Source: Vibrio rhizosphaerae (GTDB lineage Bacteria; Pseudomonadota; Gammaproteobacteria; Enterobacterales; Vibrionaceae). From it: DNA of 64,000 nucleotides. Location of the stretch: positions 124,001 to 188,000 of the forward strand of contig NZ_AP024903.1 in the NCBI RefSeq assembly GCF_024347095.1, written 5' to 3'. The notes under the pieces were generated by a model that saw only the letters and a list, made by a program, of their open reading frames with translations, searched no databases and was not told the origin of the DNA. This document shows, one piece after another, positions 17,353 to 27,100 of this stretch. The translations under genes and the position numbers were made by a program. Position 1 is the first letter of the stretch. The number at the start of each line of letters is the position of its first letter.

Positions 17353-19086
17353 ATGTCAGTTTTTAAAAGTGTGCTAGAGCTATATTGTTGCTCGCCAAGT
17401 TTTCTCAGTGAACATCCTGCAATTTATACGGATAGCGGGGTGGTGTCATATCGTGAATTAGAGTATCGGGCAAATGCTGTTCGGGAACTTTTATTCCGAC
17501 ATGGGGTTTGTCAGGGAGACATTGTTAGTGTTTGTCTGCCTAAATCTGCAGATGCAGTAGCGGTCATGCTTGGTGTTATGAAGGCTGGAGCGGTATATCA
17601 CCCCCTTAATTTCGATGCCCCGTCTGAGCGAAATCATCGGATTATGGCCGATGTCCAACCGAAGATCATCGTCCATACCGATAGTACATGCTGTTATACC
17701 AGAGACTATCCGGTGATCACTCTTTCAGTCGATCTTCCGAGTGAGCATTCGAATCGAGATGCGCTCATTCACCCCAGAGATGCGGCTTATGTTGTCTCGA
17801 CGTCGGGTTCGACAGGGCATCCGAATTCAGTTTTGATCCGTCATGAATCGATTGAAAATTATATTACCTGGAAGCTGGCGTATTACCAGTTTCATGCCGG
17901 GAGTATGAAATTACAGTTTGCTCCCTTGTCGTTTGATAGCGCAATCTCAGATATTTTATCGATGTTGTGTTGTGGCGGTGCTTTGTATTTGGTTTCGGCA
18001 GACAAGCGTGCGAACTGCGACTATATCATGGAGCTGATCGGTCGGTATCCCATCACGTCGTTTGCCATTGTCCCAAGCCTATATAAGCGCCTGTTGTGCT
18101 TTTCCGATGATGTGGTGCATTCCCTGGATACGATCACACTTGCCGGGGAAGAGGTCACGGCAGAGATATTGGCGGAGCACCAGCGTCAATTTCCAGATGT
18201 CAGGGTAGTGAATGAGTATGGTCCATGTGAGTGTACGATTGGGGTTGTGGCATCGGATGTCACGCATCACGCAGGTTCGGAAACACCACCTATTGGCCGA
18301 GCCATTACCAATACTGAGGTGTTTATCCGTGATGCAGAGCCGGATGAAGCCGGGCGATATATCGGAGAAATTTGTATTGTTGGTATCAGTGTAGGAAATG
18401 GTTATTTAGGGAGAGAGTCGGAAACACGTCTAAAGTTTCTGCACCATCCGGACACAGATGAACCATATTACTGCACGGGAGATCTGGGGTATGTGAATGC
18501 AGCTGGCGAGCTGGTATTTGCCGGCCGGAAAGAGCGCACAGTCAAGGTTGCTGGAAACCGTGTCAATCTTATTGAAGTTGAGACAGCCATGAATCAAGTA
18601 CAAGGCATTTCGCAATCAGCCGTTATTTTTCATGAAGAGCGGTTAAAAGCACTTTGTGTGGCAGACCGAACTGTGGCATCTATTCGCCACGCACTGTCCG
18701 AGCTTATTCCGGACTATATGATACCTTCGGTCATTCAATTGTCGGACATTTTGCCGATCAGCCCAAATGGCAAGAAAGATTACCATCAGATAACGGATAT
18801 ATTCTCACGGCAGAACAAGCAAATGAATATGGCTGATTTACGGGTCGAAAATGTCGTAATACAGCACTGGAAAGCAGTATTAAATATTCCATCTTGCAGG
18901 CTGACTGACAACTTTTTTGATATTGGTGGGAATTCTCTCCTATTTATCGATTTAATCATGGATATAACCAAAGCTTTTGATATCAGTATTGACCTTTCAC
19001 AACTGCTGGAAAAGTTAACGCTTCAGGAACAAATATCCTACATTGAGAACTTAATAAAAGATAAATCTAAGGAAATAAATGAATAA
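17353..19086 (+). CDS. NRPS terminal module, adenylation-thiolation (A-T)
   Basis: Activates the fourth and last monomer; 577 aa. Motifs: STSGSTGHPNSV near residue 150, NEYGPCECT, YCTGDLGYV, KVAGNRVNLIEVE, NGKKDYHQI, and a carrier motif, FFDIGGNSLLF, near 523. The nucleotide-binding motif has HPN where PKG is usual, so activity may be weak or atypical. My rough specificity code is D-S-S-A-T-A-E-I-G-K. It ends right after the carrier: there is no thioesterase, reductase or terminal condensation domain, so release must come from another protein, the peptidase-like neighbour, or hydrolysis. ATG 17353 is preceded by AGGA at 7 nt. The end overlaps the exporter gene by 8 nt. Confidence 0.92.
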   Translation: MSVFKSVLELYCCSPSFLSEHPAIYTDSGVVSYRELEYRANAVRELLFRHGVCQGDIVSVCLPKSADAVAVMLGVMKAGAVYHPLNFDAPSERNHRIMADVQPKIIVHTDSTCCYTRDYPVITLSVDLPSEHSNRDALIHPRDAAYVVSTSGSTGHPNSVLIRHESIENYITWKLAYYQFHAGSMKLQFAPLSFDSAISDILSMLCCGGALYLVSADKRANCDYIMELIGRYPITSFAIVPSLYKRLLCFSDDVVHSLDTITLAGEEVTAEILAEHQRQFPDVRVVNEYGPCECTIGVVASDVTHHAGSETPPIGRAITNTEVFIRDAEPDEAGRYIGEICIVGISVGNGYLGRESETRLKFLHHPDTDEPYYCTGDLGYVNAAGELVFAGRKERTVKVAGNRVNLIEVETAMNQVQGISQSAVIFHEERLKALCVADRTVASIRHALSELIPDYMIPSVIQLSDILPISPNGKKDYHQITDIFSRQNKQMNMADLRVENVVIQHWKAVLNIPSCRLTDNFFDIGGNSLLFIDLIMDITKAFDISIDLSQLLEKLTLQEQISYIENLIKDKSKEINE

Positions 19087-20356
19087 CGAAAATGCAATCA
19101 GCAAGAATAAAAACTTTCTGTTGCTGATACAAGGAATGTTTATCAGTGTATTTGGTGCACAATGTTACTTTATTGCCGAATCTTTGGTTGTAAAACATCA
19201 AACGGAATCAGGTCTGATGGTCGGTGTTACGCTGGCACTTTCAGCCATTCCTTATCTAATCTTTGGGACGCTCGGTGGTGCCTTTGCTGATCGCTATAAT
19301 AGAAAAAACATCATTGTATGGTGTGATGTCATTTCAGCGCTGGCTGTGTTGAGTCTGGCTTTTGCGCTTTTTCTCGAAATAGATTTTTTGGTTGTCCCTT
19401 CAGTCATCCTTGCAGGAGTTACACTGAATATTGTGATGTGTTTTTTTAACCCAGCGAGTCGGGCTATGATGCCAATGTTGGTGGATAAAAGTCAGTTGTT
19501 GAAAGCCAATTCGTTGTTTAGAACGTTAAAGAATATTAGTGAAGTTCTGGGTCAGTCTTGTGCCGGATTTCTTTATACTTTGCTGGGACCGGCAATGCTG
19601 TTTTTTATCAACGGGATCACCTATTTGTCTTCAGCTGCTTCTGAATCAAGGATTAAAGTTGCATCACCGGAACACGCTGCAGACGAATCGCAAGATGAGC
19701 AGAGGCTTGGGGATCATATAAAAGAAGGTTTTTCGATTGCCGCTAAAGTCCCAGGTCTGTTAGCTGTGATTATCGCACTGGGTCTGATGGATTTATTTCT
19801 TGCGCCATTAATGACCTTCTTACCGTTTTTTGTTGAAAACTCCCTGGGTTTGAGCACTTACTGGTTCGGGATCATGTTCGCTGCGCTTTCCGTTGGCGCT
19901 GTTTTGGGAAGTTCTCTCAGTAGCCTAATCAAAATCCCGGAACGTGTTGCTCCGGTATTGATCCCTGCATTTCTGGTCGGAACTGGTTTATCCCGATTAT
20001 TCATGGGGCTTTCCGGAAGTCCTTGGCTGGTCTTTATCTGCATCCTGATGGAAACCGCGACGGCTGTTATTTTCTCCATTCGTGCAGAAGTGATTATTCA
20101 GAGTAATGTCGAGTCAAAATACCATGGTCGGGTCTTTGGGCTGCTGGGTATGGTGATGGGAATCTTTACACCTATCGGTATGGCGCTGGGCGGTGTACTG
20201 GTTGACTTAGCGCAGGAGCACTTGGCGGCATATATTACTGGCTCGGGGATAGCACTGACACTGATTGCTGTTTCATTCATGTTGAGTCGTAATTACCGGC
20301 AATTTTTCAAGGTTAGAAAGGATGAATCCGTCGAAAATGAGCAAGCAATTGTCTGA
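19079..20356 (+). CDS. MFS exporter (EntS-like MFS_3 family)
   Basis: Inner-membrane transporter of 425 aa with about 12 hydrophobic segments. A cytoplasmic loop motif, GGAFADRYNRKNIIV (residues ~63-77), is typical of major facilitator proteins after TM2. The closest family I can suggest is the EntS/MFS_3 group that exports siderophores and peptides. Its start ATG lies inside the end of the last NRPS gene, so it is translationally coupled. The likely job is export of the peptide product, which would also help protect the producer. Confidence 0.88.
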   Translation: MNNENAISKNKNFLLLIQGMFISVFGAQCYFIAESLVVKHQTESGLMVGVTLALSAIPYLIFGTLGGAFADRYNRKNIIVWCDVISALAVLSLAFALFLEIDFLVVPSVILAGVTLNIVMCFFNPASRAMMPMLVDKSQLLKANSLFRTLKNISEVLGQSCAGFLYTLLGPAMLFFINGITYLSSAASESRIKVASPEHAADESQDEQRLGDHIKEGFSIAAKVPGLLAVIIALGLMDLFLAPLMTFLPFFVENSLGLSTYWFGIMFAALSVGAVLGSSLSSLIKIPERVAPVLIPAFLVGTGLSRLFMGLSGSPWLVFICILMETATAVIFSIRAEVIIQSNVESKYHGRVFGLLGMVMGIFTPIGMALGGVLVDLAQEHLAAYITGSGIALTLIAVSFMLSRNYRQFFKVRKDESVENEQAIV

Positions 20357-20480
20357 ATATATGACTCGGCAAATGGAGCCGAAAATTCAAAACTACATTC
20401 TGTTTTTCGGTGGGATATGGCTTGTTACTTATCTCATTTCTGATACCGGATTGAAAAGGGGGGTCAATGGACCATCGTGA
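20337..20480 (+). CDS. Possible 47-aa single-pass membrane peptide
   Basis: A short frame runs from ATG 20337 to TGA 20478-20480. It overlaps the exporter's last 20 nt and the first 14 nt of the GTPase gene, bridging an otherwise 110-nt gap. The product starts MSKQLSEYMTRQMEPK and has one hydrophobic stretch (YILFFGGIWLVTYLI, residues ~20-34) and a short basic tail. The nearest AAAGGA is about 14 nt upstream, a little far, but coupling to the exporter could help initiation. It may be an exporter accessory or an immunity peptide, or just a chance frame. Confidence 0.4.
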   Translation: MSKQLSEYMTRQMEPKIQNYILFFGGIWLVTYLISDTGLKRGVNGPS

Positions 20481-21519
20481 CTTAGGACTGAAACATTCGA
20501 TATTTCAGCATATTGGGGAATACAGCATTGAAGCGCTATTCCGAGTCTCTAAAGACTATGGAAAAAAGTACGGTGTGATCGGTGTTGAAAAAGGAGAGCT
20601 GATAGAGCGAGAGGTTTCCCGTCTTCAGCTTGAAACAGATGAGCGGCCAGTGATTGGGGACTGGGTTATTTGTCAGGAATTGCAGGGGGACGAGGTAATT
20701 ACAGCGCTTTTACCGCGTGAAACTCAGCTTGCTCGGACCCGCTCCAGCGGAGCGCAGCAGGCAATCGCAGCCAATATTTCTCACATTTTCATTACGACCT
20801 CCATGAATGCTGAGTTCAATTTGAACCGTCTGGAGCGATATCTGGTCCTAGCCAAAGCTTCGGGAGTTCAGCCGACAGTTGTGCTCACAAAGCGCGATCT
20901 GGTGGATGATCCGTCTGAGTATGTCAATCAAATTGCCCAGCTTGATCCAAGTCTGTTGGCACTACCGGTCAGCACCCAAACGGGTGAAGGACTCGATGAG
21001 TTGTTGTCCTTAATTCAAAAAACAGATACCTGTGTGCTGATTGGTTCATCAGGCGTCGGAAAAAGCTCGCTGATCAACTTCTTGCTTGGTGAGGAGGTAC
21101 TGGAGACTCTAGACATTAGTGATGAAGGCGCTCGGGGAAGTCATACAACGTCGAATCGATTTCTGTTCATGCTCCCGACTGGCGGGCTGATTATCGATTC
21201 TCCGGGATTACGCCAAGTTGGAATCGGGGCATCGACGAAAAATGTTGAGGAAACCTTCTCCGATGTTGAGGCGCTGGCAGATAACTGCCGTTACCGCAAT
21301 TGCACCCATGAGAAGGAAGAGGGCTGTGCTATTCAGGCTGCATTGGCTGACGGTAGTCTGTCCCCCAGACGTTATAAGTCGTATCTCAAGTTGATGACGG
21401 AATCACGCTATGCGGATAATCCTGAAGCATTTCAGCGCGAGCGACACAGACAGTGGCGTCAGGTGACCAAGAATCGAAAAGAAAAAGAGAAAGTTCTGGG
21501 GCGCTACAAAGAATTTTAA
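20467..21519 (+). CDS. RsgA-like circularly permuted ribosome GTPase
   Basis: Paralogue of RsgA (YjeQ/YloQ), the GTPase that acts on the maturing 30S subunit. Order: N-terminal OB-fold (~1-95), permuted GTPase with TKRDLV (G4) near 140, IGSSGVGKSS (G1) near 193 and DSPGLR (G3) near 243, then a C-terminal zinc motif C-x4-C-x-H-x5-C (CRYRNCTHEKEEGC). The 350-aa length is normal. It lacks the basic N-terminal extension of housekeeping RsgA and ends in RHRQWRQVTKNRKEKEK, like the second RsgA group. The start ATG has a strong GGGGGG upstream. Its place inside the NRPS cluster suggests a self-protection role at the ribosome; this is inference. Confidence 0.9.
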   Translation: MDHRDLGLKHSIFQHIGEYSIEALFRVSKDYGKKYGVIGVEKGELIEREVSRLQLETDERPVIGDWVICQELQGDEVITALLPRETQLARTRSSGAQQAIAANISHIFITTSMNAEFNLNRLERYLVLAKASGVQPTVVLTKRDLVDDPSEYVNQIAQLDPSLLALPVSTQTGEGLDELLSLIQKTDTCVLIGSSGVGKSSLINFLLGEEVLETLDISDEGARGSHTTSNRFLFMLPTGGLIIDSPGLRQVGIGASTKNVEETFSDVEALADNCRYRNCTHEKEEGCAIQAALADGSLSPRRYKSYLKLMTESRYADNPEAFQRERHRQWRQVTKNRKEKEKVLGRYKEF

Positions 21520-21620
21520 CCGTTCTCACAACTGTCTGCTTTAGGTTTATCGAGTGGCCAATGAGAGTGGGTGCGATGAGGCTTCTTTTGATGAAACCGC
21601 TTTACCAATTGAACAGAATC

Positions 21621-22037
21621 ATGGAATTTACTTTAAAAATTTATAGCAATGACATTGCTGTCTACCGCCTGCCTGACCTTTCGGGCCTGTCATTCCCGGA
21701 GGATTGCGGATTTTTTAATTTATCCGTAACGGATGATGAAATCTCGTTAATGTGTGATGTCCAACGGTTATCGCCTGAATACCAGAGATGGCTGGACCGA
21801 AAAGCGACATCTGTCAGTAAAGACTGGTTTTGCCTGAGAGTTAATGGTGATCTGCCTTTTGATATTGTCGGTGTGATTGCGACATTAACTGGTCACATCG
21901 CCTCGATAGGTATCAGTCAGTTTGCTGTCTGTACGCATGACCGAGATTATGTTCTGGTACCGAATATGCAGCGACATCAAGTGATCTCTCACTTAAAGGC
22001 GGTTGGATATCGTTTTGCCGATTGCGAACCAGTGTAA
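21621..22037 (+). CDS. ACT-domain protein, 138 aa
   Basis: Small two-ACT-fold protein of the type with an aspartate-kinase-like (CASTOR-like) ligand-binding domain. Recognisable stretches are MEFTLKIYSNDIAVYRL at the start, a central CLRVNGDLPFDIVGVIATLT and GISQFAVCTHDRDYVLV. Such domains usually bind amino acids. The frame is open further upstream, with ATGs at 21561, 21576 and 21591, but homologues I recall begin with FTLKIY-like sequence, so I chose 21621. The Shine-Dalgarno is weak. In this cluster it could sense or bind a precursor amino acid. Its exact role is unknown. Confidence 0.75.
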   Translation: MEFTLKIYSNDIAVYRLPDLSGLSFPEDCGFFNLSVTDDEISLMCDVQRLSPEYQRWLDRKATSVSKDWFCLRVNGDLPFDIVGVIATLTGHIASIGISQFAVCTHDRDYVLVPNMQRHQVISHLKAVGYRFADCEPV

Positions 22038-22052
22038 GTGAGGGACGAGCGT

Positions 22053-23030
22053 ATGAACGAGCTAGGAAGTGTCAGGATGACCACGGTATTCCCGGATACT
22101 AATTTTATAGCATGTGTTGAGGCGTCCAACCATGAGACAAACCTTGCCACCTGGATACGCCAGAATGAAGCATTGGTAAAGAGGCAACTGAATGAGTTGG
22201 GAGGCATCTTGTTCAGGGGTTTTGACATGCCGGATGATACTTCATTTCTGAATCTGGTGAGGGCGTTGCCTTTTGAATCGATTGATCTCAGCCAGTTTGA
22301 AGAAGCTACAGAAAGAGAGAAAGTTGCGACGAACCTGTATACGACAACAGCTTTTCCGGCGAGCGAGACAATTTCACTGCACAGTGACTACTCATCGTCG
22401 CTGGATATTTGTCAATATCTTTGTTTTTTCTGTCTGACTCCTCCAGAGGCTGGTGGGCAAACCCCGTTAGCGGATAATCGCCGGATTTATCAAAGATTGA
22501 TTCACGCATATCGTCAGCAGTTTGAAGTATTGGGTTGGCGATTGGTCCGCTATTACGGCACAGGGCTGGGATTGGATTGGCAGGACACCTTTTTAACGGA
22601 TTCCCGCCAAGCCGTAGAGAAACATTGCCAGCAACATGATGTGACAACCCATTGGGATGGCGATGAATTAAGGACAACACAAACACGGACCGCGGTGATT
22701 CGTCATCCAGAAACTGGTGAAAAGTGTTGGTTTAATCATATTGCTTTCTGGCATGTGGCCAATTTACATCCCGAGATTGCTGATGCGATGATCGATGCAG
22801 TTGGTCAAGAAAAATTGCCCTTTCAGACGTTTTTCGGGGATGGTAGTGATATTCCGGATTCGGTGGCACATCATATCCGGGATATTTTACTGGAGGAAAA
22901 GCGCATGTTTGACTGGCAGCAGGGAGATGTACTTTTATTAGATAACATTCTGACCAGTCATGGACGGGAACCTTTTTTCGGTGACAGAAGTATTCGGTTA
23001 GCTGCATTTCATAAAGTGAAGCGGGAGTAA
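22053..23030 (+). CDS. SyrP-type TauD/TfdA Fe(II)/2-oxoglutarate oxygenase
   Basis: Non-haem iron oxygenase of 325 aa, related to SyrP, which hydroxylates carrier-bound aspartate in syringomycin assembly. Family landmarks are ILFRGFDM near residue 52, FFCLTPPEAGGQTPLADNR near 125 and the late HGREPF with SIRLAAFHK. The iron triad reads H110 and D112 (LHSDYS) plus the His of SHGREPF; many SyrP-like proteins have H-x-E, so the Asp is a variation seen in the wider TauD family. ATG 22053 is preceded by GAGGGA at a good distance. It is the third candidate hydroxylase of the cluster and its last gene. Confidence 0.85.
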   Translation: MNELGSVRMTTVFPDTNFIACVEASNHETNLATWIRQNEALVKRQLNELGGILFRGFDMPDDTSFLNLVRALPFESIDLSQFEEATEREKVATNLYTTTAFPASETISLHSDYSSSLDICQYLCFFCLTPPEAGGQTPLADNRRIYQRLIHAYRQQFEVLGWRLVRYYGTGLGLDWQDTFLTDSRQAVEKHCQQHDVTTHWDGDELRTTQTRTAVIRHPETGEKCWFNHIAFWHVANLHPEIADAMIDAVGQEKLPFQTFFGDGSDIPDSVAHHIRDILLEEKRMFDWQQGDVLLLDNILTSHGREPFFGDRSIRLAAFHKVKRE

Positions 23031-23762
23031 CCTTTTCTTTTGATTTAATCGATTTATCACTGCTCACTTCTTGAGACAGTCATGTCGATTCTGCCGTAAA
23101 TTGTCGTGTTCATCTTTTTTCGAGGCGCTCAGATGAGTGCTTTTATCGGTTGAGGTTAATCGTCTGTGAAAACGGGTTACAGCAGCCAAGTACGTCAACG
23201 GGCGGGTTGGCTTGATTCTACTGGCCCACAAACCCTCTACCTGTTTTACCCACCGGCTTGAAGCCACCGAAGGCCTAAGCCCTGATCGCGCCGCCAAAGC
23301 GCTGATGGCCGCAGGCTACCTAGTCCCCCGATGGTAATCGACCATAGCGCAAAGTCAGCTTGCCCGACAGCACCCGCCCACGTACTTTCTTTGAAATAGA
23401 CAGGGTGTGAAAGGCAGCATATTGGATGACTAAAAAGACGATGAATCCTGTTTGTGCTTGTCGCTTTGCAGTGAACCGGCAGTCAACATAAGGGCTGGAC
23501 GAGGCTTTAATTCCTATACGGACAATACCGCTAGCGTACTGGTGCACTTACTGTGCACGGGGCTTATAATCGTCCTAAACGGAAAATAACCTTGCGCTAT
23601 TATCAGTAGTTAATAAGATGTGGAGCTTATGTATAAGCATACAGTCTTTTGATTGTTCAAACACTGTTGTACGCATTCTCTGGTGCTGGTCCTTTTGAGC
23701 GTCGAGAGGGGAAAGTAGAGAGTGCGGGCAAACAATTCGAGTAAAGAAATGCGAGTAAAGCA
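23031..23762. other. Degenerate gene-free stretch, likely island remnant
   Basis: No intact gene is visible. Plus-strand fragments in different frames look like former coding sequence, for example RLEATEGLSPDRAAKALMAA at about 23263-23320 and GPQTLYLFYPP just before it in another frame. Base composition is richer in GC than the preceding cluster. I cannot name the source gene; a worn mobile-element gene is my best guess. It separates the NRPS cluster from the defence-like genes. Confidence 0.4.
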
Positions 23763-24095
23763 ATGAAAAACGCAAAACAACCACGCTGCGTGATAGGTAT
23801 TAAAGGGCAAACGCCCGATCCCGATTACCCAGTCGATATTTGGTTCGATTCGCTAAAATCAGTCGCCAATGTACTGTCAAAAGAAAACCAGCAGTTGTTA
23901 AAAGTGATTGCTGAAAAAGAGCCTCAGTCAGTCACTGAGTTGGCCTCTCTTACAGGGCGAGCGGTCAGTAATGTGTCGAGAACACTGAAAACGTTGGGCA
24001 AATACAACTTAGTTGAAATGGAAAAATCACCAAATGGATTAGCGGTAAAGCTGCAATATCAATCCATGTTACTGTTAATTCAGCCATTGGAGTAA
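23763..24095 (+). CDS. Winged-helix DNA-binding protein (HVO_A0114-like)
   Basis: Small 110-aa regulator. After a variable N-terminus, residues ~50-90 form a MarR/ArsR-like winged helix: SVTELASLTGRAVSNVSRTL is the helix-turn-helix and the following KYNLVEMEKS is the wing. Similar short proteins accompany toxin or defence genes. It ends 10 nt before the helicase gene, so the two are one operon, and it probably represses that operon. Confidence 0.7.
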   Translation: MKNAKQPRCVIGIKGQTPDPDYPVDIWFDSLKSVANVLSKENQQLLKVIAEKEPQSVTELASLTGRAVSNVSRTLKTLGKYNLVEMEKSPNGLAVKLQYQSMLLLIQPLE

Positions 24096-24105
24096 AAGGG
24101 ACAGT

Positions 24106-27100
24106 ATGCAACAAGTTGGAATTTATGAGCAGCTTATAACGCAGCTTATCGAGAGTCGAATTGACCGAGAGCGATTCTATGTCGGCGAGCGTGAGCTCAA
24201 TAGTAGTGAAGCATCAACGTGGTTATCTCGTTTCCTATCACACATACTTGAATATGCGATTGAGTCTGTCCCCTCAAGTGATGATCGTCTGCAACAGCAA
24301 ATTGCTTTATCCAATCAATTGTTACTGTGGCTAAAAACACAAATTCAAGATAACGATTTTATCGAAGACAATTTGCTTGCCAGTCAAGGTAAAATTCTGA
24401 CTGCGCTCTATGAGCTCGAAAATCCTGTCTCTGCCGATTTAAAAAATTATATTAACGACATTTTTCCGTTAACAGGCTTAAGCCAAAGCGAGCTGTTTTG
24501 TGGCAGTAATGCGGGATTGTCGCTTGAATCTGAATTGAAGCGAGAGATTCTGTCTGCGGATAAAATTTACTGGTTAGTGTCATTTATTAAGTGGGCAGGG
24601 ATACGAATTTTTCGCAAAGAGTTAGAAGAGTTTACTGCTAGCGGCCGCGAGCTAAAAATTATTACTACATCATATATGGGGGCGACTGACGCGAAAGCGG
24701 TTGAGTATTTGGCGAGTTTACCCAATACCGAAGTGAAGCTGAGTTACAACACTGAGCGGGAACGTTTACATGCAAAGAGCTATCTATTTTTACGCAACAC
24801 TGGCTATCACACTGGTTATATCGGCTCTTCCAATCTTTCCCATTCAGCGTTAACCAATGGTTTAGAGTGGAATTTAAAAATTACTTCGCAAGAAATCCCA
24901 CACATTATCAATAAATCATTGAGCACCTTTGAAACCTATTGGGTTTCTAATGATTTTGAACATTTCAATGGTGATGCGAAAAGCAGTGAAAAACTCAAAA
25001 AAGCCTTGAGCCAACAGCGCAGAGATTTTGAGGCTAGTCCAACCCATTTTTTTGATATTTCGCCTTTTCCGTACCAAAGTGAAATCTTAGAACAACTTGC
25101 CGTTGAGCGAAGTGTTCACCAGCACTATCGTAATTTAGTCGTTGCGGCAACCGGCACCGGAAAAACCTTGATTTCAGCCTTTGATTTTGCGCGCTTTGTT
25201 AAAGAGAAACCGCAAGCCAATTTCTTATTTGTAGCTCACCGAGAAGAAATCTTAAAGCAAGCCAGATCTGCGTATCGTGGGGTATTGCGTAATGTTGCTT
25301 TTGGTGAACTTTGGGTTGGCGGACATACGCCAGATCACTATCGACAATTGTTTGTTTCTATCCAAACCCTGAACAATCAACTGGATCAGCTTAACCTAAC
25401 CGCTGACTATTATGACTACATTGTGATTGATGAGGTTCATCATATTGCAGCGACTAGTTATCGTGCACTGCTGGAGCACTTTTCCCCAACTATATTACTC
25501 GGCCTGACTGCAACACCAGAGCGGCATGATGGTGGTGATATTTTAGCGGATTTTGGTGGTGTGATTGCGGCAGAGATCCGTTTGCCGGAAGCGATTAACC
25601 GTCGTCACCTTTGCCCATTTCAGTATTTTGGTATTGATGATGATACCGACCTTCGCAACATTGCATGGAGTCGTGGACGTTACGATATAGCTCAGCTGAC
25701 CAATCTTTATACCCACAACCAAGTCCGCTTTGACAAGATTTTGCTGAGTATGCAGGAGATCATCACTGATATAGGCAAAATGAAAGCATTGGCCTTTTGT
25801 GTGAGCAAAGAACATGCGAGTTACATGACACAGCAACTCTTATTAAAAGGCATTAAAGCGGATGTGTTGACCAGTGATAACAGCCACGAGCGGCAACAAA
25901 AGCAGCAAGCAATTCGTTCTGGCAGCATTAACGTGCTTTGTGTGGTAGATATCTTCAACGAAGGTGTCGATATTCCCGAAGTGGATACGTTATTGTTTTT
26001 ACGGCCGACAGAAAGCTTAACTATTTTCTTGCAACAACTTGGCCGCGGTTTGCGTTTAGCTGACGGTAAGGAGTGCTGTACCGTGTTGGATTTTGTTGGC
26101 AACTCACGCCCTGAATATGATTTTGCCAATAAATTTAGAGCCTTAGTGGGTAAAAGTCAGCGAGCGATTAGCGAAGAAATAAAGCAAGGGTTCCCCCACG
26201 CGCCACTCGGTTGTCGCATTGAGTTGAGTAAGCGCACGCAAGAAATGGTGCTCAGCAATATTCGTCAAGCCTCATTAACGTTGAAGCGCCTAGTCGCGAT
26301 GATCCGCCAATATCCTCAGCATTCCAAACTGCCGTTAACGTTGTCGAATTTCTTAACCTTAAATTCTCACATCGACTTGAATGAGCTTTATAAGCGAGGG
26401 AGTTGGTCGCAGCTAGTTCAGCAAGCTAAAGATGAAATCAACGAAAATTCAGCTGATGAAGCTCTGCTGAAAATGCTTAGAAAGTCCATTCATAACCGAA
26501 TTTTAACCTGCGATGATCATGCCTATTTGAGCTTCTTAAAACAGCTTTGCCAAAATAACTTTATTGTTGAAAATTCTAGTCAACGTCATGCCTTGATGTG
26601 TCATTACGATTTCTGGCAAAAAACGGGACCTGAATGTGGATTCGATTCCATTGAGCAGAGCTTAGCAAAACTAAATTCTGGCGAGTTAAAAGCAGAATTA
26701 TTCGATGTTTTAAACTGGCAACTCGCTCAAACCAAGCATGAACAACCCAAAATGCAGGCTTTGCCTGAGGTTTCACTGAGGCTGCATGCACTTTATGCGC
26801 GTGAGCAAATATTGGTGGCATTTGGTGCGACCACGTTTGAGCGCCAACCGCCAGCACGCGAAGGTGTGTTTGTGCTGAAAGATCAAAATATTGAACTGAT
26901 GTTTGTCACCTTGGACAAAAACGAAAAGCAATTTTCGCCAACCACCATGTATCACGATTACGCGATAAACGAACACCTCTTTCATTGGCAGTCGCAAAAT
27001 AGTGCACGACCCGACAAGGGGCGTGGTTTGGAATACATCCAGCATCAAAAAATGGGCAAGCGACTGTTTTTATTTGTGCGTGAACAAAGCAAAGATGAAT

